NCBI RefSeq assembly: GCF_030372105.1
Contig: NZ_JAUDBQ010000016.1
Span: 1 to 64,000, forward strand
DNA: 64,000 bases
DNA from: Cellulomonas cellasea
Lineage (GTDB): Bacteria > Actinomycetota > Actinomycetes > Actinomycetales > Cellulomonadaceae
Direction: 5' to 3'
The translations under genes were made by a program, and so were the position numbers. Below the pieces are notes generated by a model, which worked only from the letters and a program-made list of their open reading frames with translations, had not been told where the DNA came from and did no database searches. Positions 1-8,803 of this stretch are shown piece after piece. How positions within the stretch are numbered: the stretch's first letter is position 1; each line of letters opens with the position of its first letter.

Positions 1-168
1 CTGGGTATCCTGCTGAAGGAGCCCAGAAGAGACACGAGCGCGGGGCCCGCCTGGCCGCCTACGCGGCGGGTGACGTGGTCGACCGTGCCTGCGGGGCAAG
101 ATCGAACAGAGCTGCCAGGCGGGGATGAGACCATGGTGGTTGCAGCACGATGAGGGGAACTCACACAC
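1..168. other. Leader region before the first gene
   Basis: No gene can be supported here. One plus-strand frame stays open from the edge to a TGA at 151-153, but its translation is Arg/Pro-rich, matches no family I recognise and could be chance in GC-rich DNA. A purine-rich GAGGGG at 152-157 is the ribosome binding site of the gene starting at 169. No convincing -35/-10 pair was seen. Confidence 0.4.
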
Positions 169-2682
169 ATGAACAGTGACGACGGAGCACGTCCGCCCAG
201 GACGCCGCGTACGAACGCAGGCAACACGGGCGGCGCCAGTGACCGGGGACGTCCCGCCGGAGGCGGTCGACCCCCGCGCGTCGCAGGTCAGCCGCCACGC
301 TCAGCGCGCGGCGCGTCGTCATGGGGCGGTGCGAGGGGAAGTGACTCCTCGCGTGGCGCCGCAGGCAGCGGCGCGCGACCCGACACGCGCGGCCAGCGCC
401 CCGAGCGCGACGACCGCAGCGCGCCTCGCGAGAGCTGGGGCGCCGGTCGCGACACCCGCTCCTCGCGCCCCGCATTGGGGGGCGAGTGGAGGTCCAACCC
501 TCGCGACGCCGGCTCCGGCCAGCGATTCCAGCGTGATGACCGGCCGGTTCGGCCCGCCACAGGTGGGCCGCGGCGCGATGGGCAGCGGCCCGACAGCAGC
601 GGCCGTCCGTTCCGCGACGACCGTCGCGGAGCCCAGGACCGTCCGTACCAGCAGCGCGGCGAGCGTCCCGGTGAGGGGCGGCCGTCGTTCGACCGGGACA
701 ACCGTTCTTCCCGCCCGTCCAGCAGCGGTCGTGACGACCGCTTCGGCGGCGGCGCCCGCGGCTCGGACGACCGTCCGCAGCGCGGGGAGCGTCCCTACCG
801 CGCCTCGGGCGATGCCCCGTGGCAGCGTTCCGGCGACTCGCGGCCCGACCGCGGCGACCGCCGTCCTGCGCGCGACGACCGCAGCGGCGGCCGCGGCGAA
901 CGTCGCCCCGACGACCGTGCCGGGCGCACTGACCGTGGCGCCGGCGGCTTCCGCCCGTCGAGCGCGTCGCCTCGATCCGAGGGCCAGCGGCCCGGCGGGT
1001 CCTACCGCGCCGGCTCGGACGACCGCCGTCCGCCGCGCTCGGACGAGCGCCACCCGTCGCGCGACACCCGTCCGTCCCGGGACTCGTGGGCTCCGCGTGA
1101 CGACCGCTTCGGCGGCCGTGACTCGCGCCCGGCCCGCGACTCGCGCGCGCCCCAGCGGGACGATCGGTACCCGTCCCGCGACGCGCGTCCCGCGCGTGAG
1201 GGATCTGGGTGGAGTGGTGACGCAGGTCGTCCCCAGCGTTCAGACGACCGCCGTCCGCCCCGGGACGACAGGTATCCCGCGCGTGACGACCGTCGATCCG
1301 GCGAGCGCACGGGGCGCCCTGAGCGGGGTGGCCCCGGCGGGTTCCGCCCGGCTGGCTCGGGTCCGCGGTTCGAAGGGCAGCGCTCCGGCGGCTCCTACCG
1401 ACCGGGCTCCGACGAGCGCCGTCCTCCGCGTGACGACTTCCGTCCCGCGCGTGACGACTCGCGCCCTGCCCGGGACCCCCGGTCTCCGCGCGACGACTTC
1501 CGTCCGGCTCGTGAGGGCTTCCGTCCGTCGCGTGACGACTCGGCTCCGCGCGATGCGCGTCCGGCGCGCGATGAGTCGCGTCCCCCTCGATTCAGTGAGC
1601 GCCCCCGTGCCGACGACCGTCGGCCCGCGCGTGACGACCGGTTCGCCGGGCGTGGCGAGTCGCGTCCGGCCTCGCGTGACGAGCGGCCCCGCACTGACGA
1701 CCGTCGGCCCGCCCGTGAGGCGCGTGGTGACGCGCGGCAGGGCAGCGGCCCGCACGCGGGTCGCTCGCAATGGGCGGAGCGCCCGGCGCGAGACCGCGAC
1801 GACGCACGGCCAACCCGCCCGCCGCAGAGCGTGCGCGACAACGCGCCGGAGCTGCCTGAGGACATCCAGTTCTCCGACCTGGACCGTTCGGTCCGCGCGC
1901 GGTTGCGGACGTTGAGCAAGGAGAACGCCGAGAGCGTCGGGTTGCACCTGGTGATGGCCGGGCGGCTGCTCGACGAGCAGCCCGAGTTGTCGTACGAGCA
2001 CGCTCAGGCGGCGGTGCGGCGTGCCGGTCGAGTCGACGTGGTCCGCGAGGCCGCGGGTCTCGCCGCGTATCGGACGGGCCGGTTCGCCGAGGCGCTGCGC
2101 GAGCTCCGCACGGTGCGCCGGCTGAACGGGTCCTCCGAGCACTTGGCGATCATGGCCGACTGCGAGCGGGGCCTGGGTCGCCCGGAGCGCGCCCTCGCCC
2201 TCGCGTCCAGCCCTGAGGCGGAGGGCCTGGAGCCCGCCGCACGGGTGGAGCTGGCGATCGTCGCCAGTGGCGCCCGGCTCGAGCTCGGAGAGCCTGACGC
2301 GGCAGTCGCCGCGCTCGCGACGCCCGAGGTCCGCGGCGCGACCGGGGTGCTCGCTGTGCGGGTCGCCCAGGCCCGTGCCACGGCACTGGAGGCAGCAGGC
2401 AAGACCGCCGAGGCTGAGGCCGAGCTGGCGCCGTACACGGAGCAGCAGCTCGCCGAGGCATCCGGGCAGCTCGTCGGCGACGACGAGGACGACGTGGTCG
2501 TCTACGACCTGGACGACGAGGTCGAGACCGAGGTCGAGACCGAGGTCGAGAGCGACGAGGTCGAGACCATCGAGTCCGAGAGCGCCGACGTCGTCGAGCA
2601 CGCAGGGGCCGACGAGGAGGGCGTCGACGCGCCGGCTGCTGTCGACGAGGCGGATGAGGCACGGGCGGAGGACCAGCTGTGA
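169..2682 (+). CDS. Large disordered Arg/Asp-rich protein with helical-repeat (TPR-like) C-terminal domain
   Basis: An 837-residue protein of unknown role. Residues 1 to about 555 are low complexity, built from endless variants of R-D-D-R, R-P-A-R-D and S-R-P with Gly, Pro and Ser, forming a mixed-charge disordered chain. About 560-775 is a compact Ala/Leu-rich helical region that looks like tetratricopeptide repeats (L-R-x-Y-x-T-G-R-F-A-E-A-L and L-E-L-G-E-P-D-A-A patterns). The tail is very acidic, with E-V-E-T repeated. The ATG at 169 has GAGGGG 11 nt upstream. The stop overlaps the next gene (GTGA), so it is coupled to a HAD phosphatase and then tlyA. Repeat number in the N-terminus probably varies between relatives. 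The TPR call is by pattern only. Confidence 0.8.
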   Translation: MNSDDGARPPRTPRTNAGNTGGASDRGRPAGGGRPPRVAGQPPRSARGASSWGGARGSDSSRGAAGSGARPDTRGQRPERDDRSAPRESWGAGRDTRSSRPALGGEWRSNPRDAGSGQRFQRDDRPVRPATGGPRRDGQRPDSSGRPFRDDRRGAQDRPYQQRGERPGEGRPSFDRDNRSSRPSSSGRDDRFGGGARGSDDRPQRGERPYRASGDAPWQRSGDSRPDRGDRRPARDDRSGGRGERRPDDRAGRTDRGAGGFRPSSASPRSEGQRPGGSYRAGSDDRRPPRSDERHPSRDTRPSRDSWAPRDDRFGGRDSRPARDSRAPQRDDRYPSRDARPAREGSGWSGDAGRPQRSDDRRPPRDDRYPARDDRRSGERTGRPERGGPGGFRPAGSGPRFEGQRSGGSYRPGSDERRPPRDDFRPARDDSRPARDPRSPRDDFRPAREGFRPSRDDSAPRDARPARDESRPPRFSERPRADDRRPARDDRFAGRGESRPASRDERPRTDDRRPAREARGDARQGSGPHAGRSQWAERPARDRDDARPTRPPQSVRDNAPELPEDIQFSDLDRSVRARLRTLSKENAESVGLHLVMAGRLLDEQPELSYEHAQAAVRRAGRVDVVREAAGLAAYRTGRFAEALRELRTVRRLNGSSEHLAIMADCERGLGRPERALALASSPEAEGLEPAARVELAIVASGARLELGEPDAAVAALATPEVRGATGVLAVRVAQARATALEAAGKTAEAEAELAPYTEQQLAEASGQLVGDDEDDVVVYDLDDEVETEVETEVESDEVETIESESADVVEHAGADEEGVDAPAAVDEADEARAEDQL

Positions 2683-3743
2683 GGGGCGGGCTGCTGGGAT
2701 GCGACGTCCCGCTCGCGTCGCGGTACGACCTCGCGTTGGTCGACCTCGACGGTGTGGCGTACCGCGGCCATGAGCCGATCGACGGCGCGGCGGAGGGCCT
2801 GGCAGGCGCGCGAGCGCTCGGTCAGCGGCTGGTGTTCGTCACGAACAACGCCTCTCGCGAGCCCGAGTCGGTGGCCAGCCAGCTCACGGGCTTGAGCATT
2901 CCCGCGACGCCGGAGGAGGTGATGACGGCTGCCCAGGCGGCCGCCGTCGTCCTGACCACCCGGCTGCCGCGGGGCGCCAAGGTGCTCGTGGTGGGCGGCG
3001 CCGGACTCGTCACAGCGGTGCGCGCGGCGGGCTACACCGTCGTGACGTCCGCTGACGACGAGCCCGACGCGGTGGCGCAGGGCTTCGCCCCCGAGCTGGG
3101 GTGGGCGCAGCTCGCCGAGGCGGCGTACGCCGTCCAGCGGGGCGCGTGGCATGTGGCGAGCAACCTCGACCTGAGCCTGCCCACCGCTCGCGGGTTCGCC
3201 CCCGGGAACGGCGCGTTGGTGGGCGCCGTCCGCTCGGCGACGGGGGTGGAGCCGTCCAGCGCCGGCAAGCCGGCGCCCACGATGTACCAGCTCGCGGTCG
3301 AGCGGGCGGGTGCGCGGGCGCCGCTCGTCATCGGCGACCGGCTGGACACCGACCTGGGCGGCGCGCGCGCCGCCGAGTACCCGGGGCTGCATGTGCTGAC
3401 CGGTGTGAGCACGGCACGCGACGATGTGCTCGCCGCGCCGGGCGAGCGGCCGACGTTCATCGGCGCCGACCTTCGCTCGTTGCTGGTTCCGCATCCTGAG
3501 CCCACCCCGGGCGCCGAGGGCTGGTGGGCTTGCCGGTCCGCCGCCGCGCGGGTGCGGGACGGGCGGCTCGAGCTGCACCGTGAGGCGGGCGCCGGCGCGG
3601 CGTCCATCGAGGACGGCGTGGACCTGGTGCGCGCGGCCTGTGCGGCGGCGTGGTCGGCGGTCGACGCCGGGGAGCCGCTCGACGCGGAATCGGTTCCCGA
3701 CCTGGATGTGCATGACATCAGCTCCGAGGCAGTCGCCCGGTAG
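2679..3743 (+). CDS. HAD superfamily class IIA hydrolase (NagD/PGP-like phosphatase)
   Basis: A 354-residue cytoplasmic phosphatase. The nucleophile motif D-L-D-G-V-A-Y-R-G lies at about residue 22, motif II T-N-N at about 55, the motif III Lys in A-G-K-P-A-P near 195, and the metal-binding motif G-D-R-L-D-T-D-L-G-G near 215. This matches NagD/4-nitrophenylphosphatase relatives that dephosphorylate small sugar or nucleotide phosphates; the substrate cannot be read from sequence. About 80 extra C-terminal residues follow the fold. The GTG start overlaps the stop of the preceding gene by 4 nt. Confidence 0.9.
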   Translation: MRGGLLGCDVPLASRYDLALVDLDGVAYRGHEPIDGAAEGLAGARALGQRLVFVTNNASREPESVASQLTGLSIPATPEEVMTAAQAAAVVLTTRLPRGAKVLVVGGAGLVTAVRAAGYTVVTSADDEPDAVAQGFAPELGWAQLAEAAYAVQRGAWHVASNLDLSLPTARGFAPGNGALVGAVRSATGVEPSSAGKPAPTMYQLAVERAGARAPLVIGDRLDTDLGGARAAEYPGLHVLTGVSTARDDVLAAPGERPTFIGADLRSLLVPHPEPTPGAEGWWACRSAAARVRDGRLELHREAGAGAASIEDGVDLVRAACAAAWSAVDAGEPLDAESVPDLDVHDISSEAVAR

Positions 3744-3825
3744 CGTGGCCGTGCGCGTGGCGGCGCCCCGGCTGGGGCGCCGCCACGAGCCCACGATGGG
3801 ATCCGACGGCGGGGAGTGGACAGCG

Positions 3826-4083
3826 GTGAGTGACGTGGACGAGGCGCGCATCGAGCGCGCGTCCCAGGTGGTCGGCGTGCCCCGCCCGCCCGGGAAGCCC
3901 AGTGACCCCGGGGCGTCGCGCGATGCCGATGCCACGGGTGTGGGCGACTTCGGCGACGCGCAGGTGGACGAGGCCCTGTCGGGACTCGTCGGCTTGTCCG
4001 AGCTGCCCCTGCCGGGGCACGTCACCGTCTTCGAGGGCATCCACGCCGCGCTGCAGGCGCGTCTCGCGGACACCGAGGGCTGA
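3826..4083 (+). CDS. Small conserved-context hypothetical protein before tlyA
   Basis: An 85-residue acidic soluble protein with no recognisable domain. The N-terminal half is probably flexible (Pro, Asp and Gly-rich). The C-terminal half, with D-E-A-L-S-G-L and V-F-E-G-I-H-A-A-L-Q-A-R-L, looks helical. GTG 3826 is preferred because GGGGAG lies 9 nt upstream; an in-frame ATG at 3796 would add ten residues. It sits 7 nt before tlyA and 82 nt after the HAD gene, so it is probably cotranscribed. Small proteins of this kind occupy this slot in many actinobacteria; the function is unknown. Confidence 0.7.
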   Translation: MSDVDEARIERASQVVGVPRPPGKPSDPGASRDADATGVGDFGDAQVDEALSGLVGLSELPLPGHVTVFEGIHAALQARLADTEG

Positions 4084-4090
4084 GGATCAG

Positions 4091-4921
4091 ATGAGCTCCC
4101 GTCTGGACAGCGAGCTCGTGCGGCGCGGGGCGGCTCGTTCGCGTCGCCACGCGGCCGAGCTGATCGCCGCGGGCCGTGTGCTCGTCGACGGCGCGGTGGC
4201 CCGCCGTAGCGCGACCGCCGTCCACGACGGACAGCGGGTCGAGGTCGAGGGCGCGGAGGGCGCGGAGCCGGCGTTCGCGTCCCGGGCCGCGCACAAGCTC
4301 CTGGGCGCCCTCGACGCCTGGTCGGGCTCCGGCCTGCGGGTCGAGGGCAGGCAGTGCCTGGACGCGGGCGCCAGCACGGGCGGGTTCACCGACGTGCTGT
4401 TGCGCCGCGGCGCCGCGCGAGTGGTGGCCGTCGACGTTGGGCACGATCAACTCGTGCCGGAACTGCGCGAGGACCCCAGGGTCGAGGTGCGCGAGGGCGT
4501 GAACGTGCGCCATCTCGCCGCCGGCGACGTGGAGCCCGCGCCCGAGCTGGTGGTCGCCGACCTCTCGTTCATCTCCCTGACGCTGGTCCTGCCCGCGCTC
4601 GTGGCGGTGGCCCGGCCCGACGCGGACCTCGTCGTCATGGTGAAGCCGCAGTTCGAGGTCGGCCGAGAGCGACTGGGCTCCGGCGGTGTCGTGCGCTCAC
4701 CGGCGCTGCGGGTCGAGGCCGTGCTCGGGGTCGCGCGCGAGGCGGTGCGGATCGGGCTGGACGTCGCGGGCGTGGTGCGCAGCCCACTGCCAGGGCCGAG
4801 CGGGAACGTCGAGTACTTCTTGTGGTTGCGCCGTGCGGGGACCCCCTCCTCGGACGTGGAGCTCGTCGAGCAGGTGGAGCGCGCGGTCCGCGCCCCTGCG
4901 ACCGGAGGTGGTGAGGCGTGA
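4091..4921 (+). CDS. tlyA: TlyA family 16S/23S rRNA (cytidine-2'-O)-methyltransferase
   Basis: A 276-residue protein with an N-terminal S4 RNA-binding domain (about 1-60: S-R-L-D-S-E-L-V-R-R-G, then the V-L-V-D-G loop) and an FtsJ-like Rossmann methyltransferase domain. The SAM motif D-A-G-A-S-T-G-G-F-T-D is near residue 95, and the catalytic-type K in V-K-P-Q-F-E-V near 185. Known TlyA enzymes 2'-O-methylate C1409 of 16S and C1920 of 23S rRNA, and loss gives capreomycin resistance in mycobacteria. The stop overlaps the nadK GTG by 4 nt. Confidence 0.93.
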   Translation: MSSRLDSELVRRGAARSRRHAAELIAAGRVLVDGAVARRSATAVHDGQRVEVEGAEGAEPAFASRAAHKLLGALDAWSGSGLRVEGRQCLDAGASTGGFTDVLLRRGAARVVAVDVGHDQLVPELREDPRVEVREGVNVRHLAAGDVEPAPELVVADLSFISLTLVLPALVAVARPDADLVVMVKPQFEVGRERLGSGGVVRSPALRVEAVLGVAREAVRIGLDVAGVVRSPLPGPSGNVEYFLWLRRAGTPSSDVELVEQVERAVRAPATGGGEA

Positions 4922-5811
4922 CACGTCGTGCACTGGTCGTGACCCACAGCGGACGCGAGGAGGCGGTCGCCGCCACGCAGGAGACGCTGCGGGCGCTGGA
5001 GGCGGTGGGGATGACCCCGGTGCTGGCCGTCGACGATGGCGACCTGGCGCCGTTGGGCGACCTGGAGATGGCGATCGTGCTCGGTGGGGACGGCACGATC
5101 CTGCGGGCGGCGGAGCTGACCCGGGGGACTGGCATTCCGCTGCTGGGGGTCAACCTCGGCCATGTCGGCTTCTTGGCGGAGAGCGAGCGGGAGAACATCG
5201 CCGAGGCGGTGCGCCGGCTCGCGGACGGCGACTACGAGGTGGAGGAGCGGGGCACGCTCGACGTGACGGTCCACCTGCCGGGCGACGAGGAGCCGGCCAC
5301 CGGGTGGGCGTTGAACGAGGCCGCGCTCGAGAAGAGCGACCCGGCGCGGATGATCGAGGTGGTCGTCGAGGTGGACGGCCGCCCGCTGTCCTCCTTCGGC
5401 TGCGACGGGGTGGTGATGGCGACGTCGACGGGCTCGACGGCGCACGCGTTCTCCGCCGGTGGGCCCGTGGTGTGGCCGGATGTGGCCGGGATGATCTTGG
5501 TGCCGCTGTCGGCGCATGCGCTGTTCTCTCGGCCGCTCGTGGTGGGCCCGTCGAGCGTTCTGGCCGTCGAGTTGATGAGCCGGTCTCCGGCCAGCGCCAT
5601 CCTCAGCTGTGACGGGAGGCGCCGCATCGAGGTGCCCGTCGGCTCGCGGGTAGAGGTGGCGGCGAGCCCGATACCGGTCCGCCTGGCCCGGTTGACGCAT
5701 GCGCCGTTCACCGACCGGCTGGTCAGCAAATTCGGTCTTCCTGTGGAGGGCTGGCGCGGGGGAGCAGAGGCGCTCCGGCCGTACGGGACATCCATCGGAC
5801 GGGAGGGCTGA
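4918..5811 (+). CDS. nadK: NAD kinase
   Basis: A 297-residue cytosolic enzyme that phosphorylates NAD to NADP. The diagnostic G-G-D-G-T motif is at residues 56-60, the conserved N-E pair (A-L-N-E-A) near 140, and the T-S-T-G-S-T-A motif, which helps bind the nucleotide, near 163. Length is typical for the bacterial family. It is translationally coupled to tlyA by a 4-nt overlap, and recN starts 3 nt after its stop. The tlyA-nadK-recN order is conserved in Gram-positive bacteria. Confidence 0.95.
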   Translation: MTRRALVVTHSGREEAVAATQETLRALEAVGMTPVLAVDDGDLAPLGDLEMAIVLGGDGTILRAAELTRGTGIPLLGVNLGHVGFLAESERENIAEAVRRLADGDYEVEERGTLDVTVHLPGDEEPATGWALNEAALEKSDPARMIEVVVEVDGRPLSSFGCDGVVMATSTGSTAHAFSAGGPVVWPDVAGMILVPLSAHALFSRPLVVGPSSVLAVELMSRSPASAILSCDGRRRIEVPVGSRVEVAASPIPVRLARLTHAPFTDRLVSKFGLPVEGWRGGAEALRPYGTSIGREG

Positions 5812-5814
5812 GCC

Positions 5815-7557
5815 GTGCTCGAGGAGATCCGGATCCAGGACCTGGGCGTGATCGGCCGGGCGCACGTCCCACTGCGGCCGGGCCTCACCGTGCTCACGGG
5901 CGAGACGGGCGCCGGCAAGACGATGGTGCTCACCGGGCTCAACCTGCTGCTGGGTGGCAAGGCCGACCCCGCGACAGTGCGCATCGGCGGATCCTCGGCG
6001 GCCGTGGAGGGCCGGGTGCTGCTGCCAGCGGGCTCGCCGGTGCTGGCCCGCGCGCTCGAAGCCGGTGGAGAGTTGGACGACGACGGCTCGCTGGTGCTCG
6101 TGCGGACGGTCGGCGCGTCCACGCCCGACTCGCCTGGACGGTCCCGGGCGTTCCTGGGCGGACGCTCGGTGCCGCAGGCAGTGCTGGCGGAGATCGCCGA
6201 CGAGCTCGTGACGGTGCACGGCCAGGCGGACCAGGCCCGGCTCCGCTCGCCCGCGCGCCAGCGCCAAGCCCTGGACGCGTACGCCGGACCGGAGCACCAG
6301 GACCTGCTCACCGCCTACCGCGAGAGTTGGGCCCAACGCCAAGCCGTCGTCGCCGAGCTGCGCGAGCTGACCGAGCGCAAGCACGACCGCGCCCGTGAGG
6401 CCGAGCTGCTGCGACTGGGCCTCGGCGAGGTGGAGCGCGTCTCTCCGCAGCCCGGCGAGGATGTCGCGCTGACGGCGGAGATCGAGCGGCTCGCGCACGC
6501 CGAGGACCTGCGGTCCGCGGCGAGCGGGGCCCATGCGGTGCTGGTCGGTGACGACGGCGTCGCGCTGGGCGAGGAGCAGGCCGTGGTGACGTTGATCGAG
6601 CATGCGCGCCGGTCGCTCGAGCAGGCCGGGGAGCACGACGCGACGCTGGCGGCCCTCGCGACCCGCGTGGCCGAGGCCGGGTTCCTCCTGACCGACGCGG
6701 CAGCCGAGCTCGCCTCCTACCTCGACGGCCTGCAGGCCGATCCAGCACGGCTCGACCACGCCCAGCGCCGTCGGTCCGAGCTGGCGTCGCTGACCCGCAG
6801 CTACGGCGCCGACATCGCCGAGGTGCTCGACTGGGCGGACACCGCCAGCCGTCGCCTGCTCGACCTGGACGGCGGGGATGAGCACCTGATCGCCCTCACG
6901 GAGCGCCAGGCCGAGCTGACCGCGACGCTGGAGTCCCTCGGGGAGTCCATCAGCGCCGGGCGGCGGCGGGCTGCCGCGTCCCTCGCGGAGGCCGTCACCG
7001 CCGAGCTGGCGGGACTGGCCATGAGCGGCGCCCGGCTCCACGTCCAGGTCGAGCCGGCCGACGAGCCCGGACCGCACGGCGTCGACGTCGTCGAGATGCT
7101 CCTCGTCCCGCACGCCGGCGCTCCGGCCCGGCCGCTCGGCAAGGGGGCATCGGGCGGCGAGCTGTCGCGCGTGATGCTCGCGATCGAGGTGGCGCTGGCC
7201 ACATCGCCCGGATCCGGCGCGCACCGGCCCGCCACGTTCGTCTTCGACGAGGTCGACGCCGGAGTCGGGGGCAAGGCCGCAGTCGAGGTGGGCCGGCGCC
7301 TCGCCGCCCTCGCCCGCGGAGGGCAGGTGCTCGTGGTGACCCACCTCGCACAGGTGGCGGCGTTCGCCGACCAGCACCTCGTGGTGACGAAGTCCACAGG
7401 CGACGGGGTCGACGTGGTGACGGAGTCCGACGTGCGGAACGTCACCGACGAGGAGCGCGTGCGCGAGCTCGCGCGGATGCTCTCCGGCCAGGAGGACTCG
7501 GACGCCGCACGGACCCACGCAGCCGAGCTTCTCAGCCTCTCCGGCATGGGACGATGA
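5815..7557 (+). CDS. recN: DNA repair protein RecN
   Basis: A 580-residue SMC-like ATPase for double-strand break repair. The N-terminal Walker A is G-E-T-G-A-G-K-T at 29-36. A Glu/Arg/Ala-rich coiled-coil middle follows (about 155-350). The C-terminal half carries the ABC signature (G-A-S-G-G-E-L-S-R) and Walker B in V-F-D-E-V-D-A-G-V-G-G. The protein forms a head-tail rod that holds broken ends and acts with RecA. The GTG start is set by the close nadK stop. No SOS box was seen directly upstream, which fits its place inside an operon. Confidence 0.95.
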   Translation: MLEEIRIQDLGVIGRAHVPLRPGLTVLTGETGAGKTMVLTGLNLLLGGKADPATVRIGGSSAAVEGRVLLPAGSPVLARALEAGGELDDDGSLVLVRTVGASTPDSPGRSRAFLGGRSVPQAVLAEIADELVTVHGQADQARLRSPARQRQALDAYAGPEHQDLLTAYRESWAQRQAVVAELRELTERKHDRAREAELLRLGLGEVERVSPQPGEDVALTAEIERLAHAEDLRSAASGAHAVLVGDDGVALGEEQAVVTLIEHARRSLEQAGEHDATLAALATRVAEAGFLLTDAAAELASYLDGLQADPARLDHAQRRRSELASLTRSYGADIAEVLDWADTASRRLLDLDGGDEHLIALTERQAELTATLESLGESISAGRRRAAASLAEAVTAELAGLAMSGARLHVQVEPADEPGPHGVDVVEMLLVPHAGAPARPLGKGASGGELSRVMLAIEVALATSPGSGAHRPATFVFDEVDAGVGGKAAVEVGRRLAALARGGQVLVVTHLAQVAAFADQHLVVTKSTGDGVDVVTESDVRNVTDEERVRELARMLSGQEDSDAARTHAAELLSLSGMGR

Positions 7558-7563
7558 GCCCCG

Positions 7564-8751
7564 ATGAGAGTCTCGCTGCGCAAGCGCGCCCCCCTGCCCG
7601 ACGAGCCCGGAATCGTCGGGCCCGCCCGTGTCGACCCTCGGACGAAGGCGCTGACCAAGCGGCTCCGCCCGGGTGACGTCGCGGTCATCGACCACCTGGA
7701 CATCGACCGGGTCTCGGCCGAGGCGCTCGTCGCCTGCCAGCCGGCCGCCGTCCTCAACGCGTCGCTGTCCACGTCGGGCAGGTACCCGAACCTGGGCCCG
7801 GAGATCCTGGTCCAGGCCGGCATCCCGCTGATCGACGACCTCGGCCCAGACGTCATGACCATCCCCGACGGCCATGTGCTGCGCGTGGTCGACGGCGCGG
7901 TGCACGACGGCGCGACACTGGTGGCCGAGGGCGTCGTGCAGACGGCCGAGACGGTCGAGGCCGCGATGGCCGAGGCGCGCGCCGGACTGTCGGTGCAGCT
8001 CGAGTCGTTCGCGGCCAACACGATGGACTACCTGCGCCGCGAGCGGGACCTGCTGCTCGACGGCGTCGGCGTGCCCGACGTGTCGACGGTGATCGACGGC
8101 CGACAGGTGCTCATCGTCGTGCGCGGCTACCACTACAAGGAGGACCTGGTCACGCTGCGGCCCTACATCCGCGAGTACCGCCCGGTGCTCATCGGGGTGG
8201 ACGGCGGCGCGGACGCGATCCTCGAGGCGGGGTGGACGCCCGACCTCATCGTCGGCGACATGGACTCCGTCTCCGACCGGGCGCTGCGCTGCGGCGCGGA
8301 GGTCGTGGTGCACGCCTACCGCGACGGCCGGGCCCCGGGCCTGGCCCGAGTCGAGCAGCTCGGCGTCCCGCACGTCGTGTTCCCGGCGACGGGCACCAGC
8401 GAGGACGTCGCGATGCTCCTCGCCGACGACAAGGGCGCGGAGCTGATCGTCGCGGTCGGCACCCATGCCACGCTCGTGGAGTTCCTCGACAAGGGGCGCT
8501 CGGGCATGGCCTCGACGTTCCTCACCCGCCTGCGGGTCGGCAGCAAGCTGGTCGACGCCAAGGGCGTCTCGCGGCTGTACCGTCAGCGCATCTCCAACGT
8601 GCAGCTCCTGCTGCTCGTCCTGGCCGGGCTGCTCGCGCTCGGCGTCGCGCTCGCCTCCACGGAGGCGGGGCAGACGCTGCTGGGCCTCACCGGCGCCCGG
8701 TTCGACGATTTCTTCTCGTGGTTCCGCTCGATCTTCAGCTCGACGTCATGA
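7564..8751 (+). CDS. steA: SteA-like cytokinetic protein (thiamine pyrophosphokinase-like fold with C-terminal membrane anchor)
   Basis: A 395-residue protein. The middle carries a thiamine-pyrophosphokinase-like signature (G-V-D-G-G-A-D-A-I-L-E-A-G, P-D-L-I-V-G-D-M-D-S), and a hydrophobic helix at about 345-365 (Q-L-L-L-L-V-L-A-G-L-L-A-L-G) anchors a short Phe-rich tail. This layout matches SteA, which with SteB acts in septal wall cleavage at division in corynebacteria. The gene directly downstream encodes the SteB partner, which strengthens the call. The ATG lies 6 nt after the recN stop. Pyrophosphokinase activity itself is doubtful. Confidence 0.85.
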   Translation: MRVSLRKRAPLPDEPGIVGPARVDPRTKALTKRLRPGDVAVIDHLDIDRVSAEALVACQPAAVLNASLSTSGRYPNLGPEILVQAGIPLIDDLGPDVMTIPDGHVLRVVDGAVHDGATLVAEGVVQTAETVEAAMAEARAGLSVQLESFAANTMDYLRRERDLLLDGVGVPDVSTVIDGRQVLIVVRGYHYKEDLVTLRPYIREYRPVLIGVDGGADAILEAGWTPDLIVGDMDSVSDRALRCGAEVVVHAYRDGRAPGLARVEQLGVPHVVFPATGTSEDVAMLLADDKGAELIVAVGTHATLVEFLDKGRSGMASTFLTRLRVGSKLVDAKGVSRLYRQRISNVQLLLLVLAGLLALGVALASTEAGQTLLGLTGARFDDFFSWFRSIFSSTS

Positions 8752-8803
8752 CGGCGTCGCAGATGATCCGGCCCACGCCCGCACCTGACCGAGAGACCAC
8801 ATC

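Noticed and set aside
1-153. Possible C-terminal end of an upstream gene in the open plus frame
   Set aside because: Too short and biased to recognise; no conserved motif. Left as uncertain leader.
176-1915. A 579-residue overlapping plus frame inside the first gene
   Set aside because: It shares the repeat DNA in another frame and lacks its own ribosome site or folded domain. It is an effect of the repeats.
4447-8466. A 1339-residue open frame on the minus strand opposite tlyA-recN-steA
   Set aside because: It is a shadow of high-GC codon bias. The plus strand carries clear NAD kinase, RecN and SteA motifs; the minus translation is His/Arg-rich with no domain.
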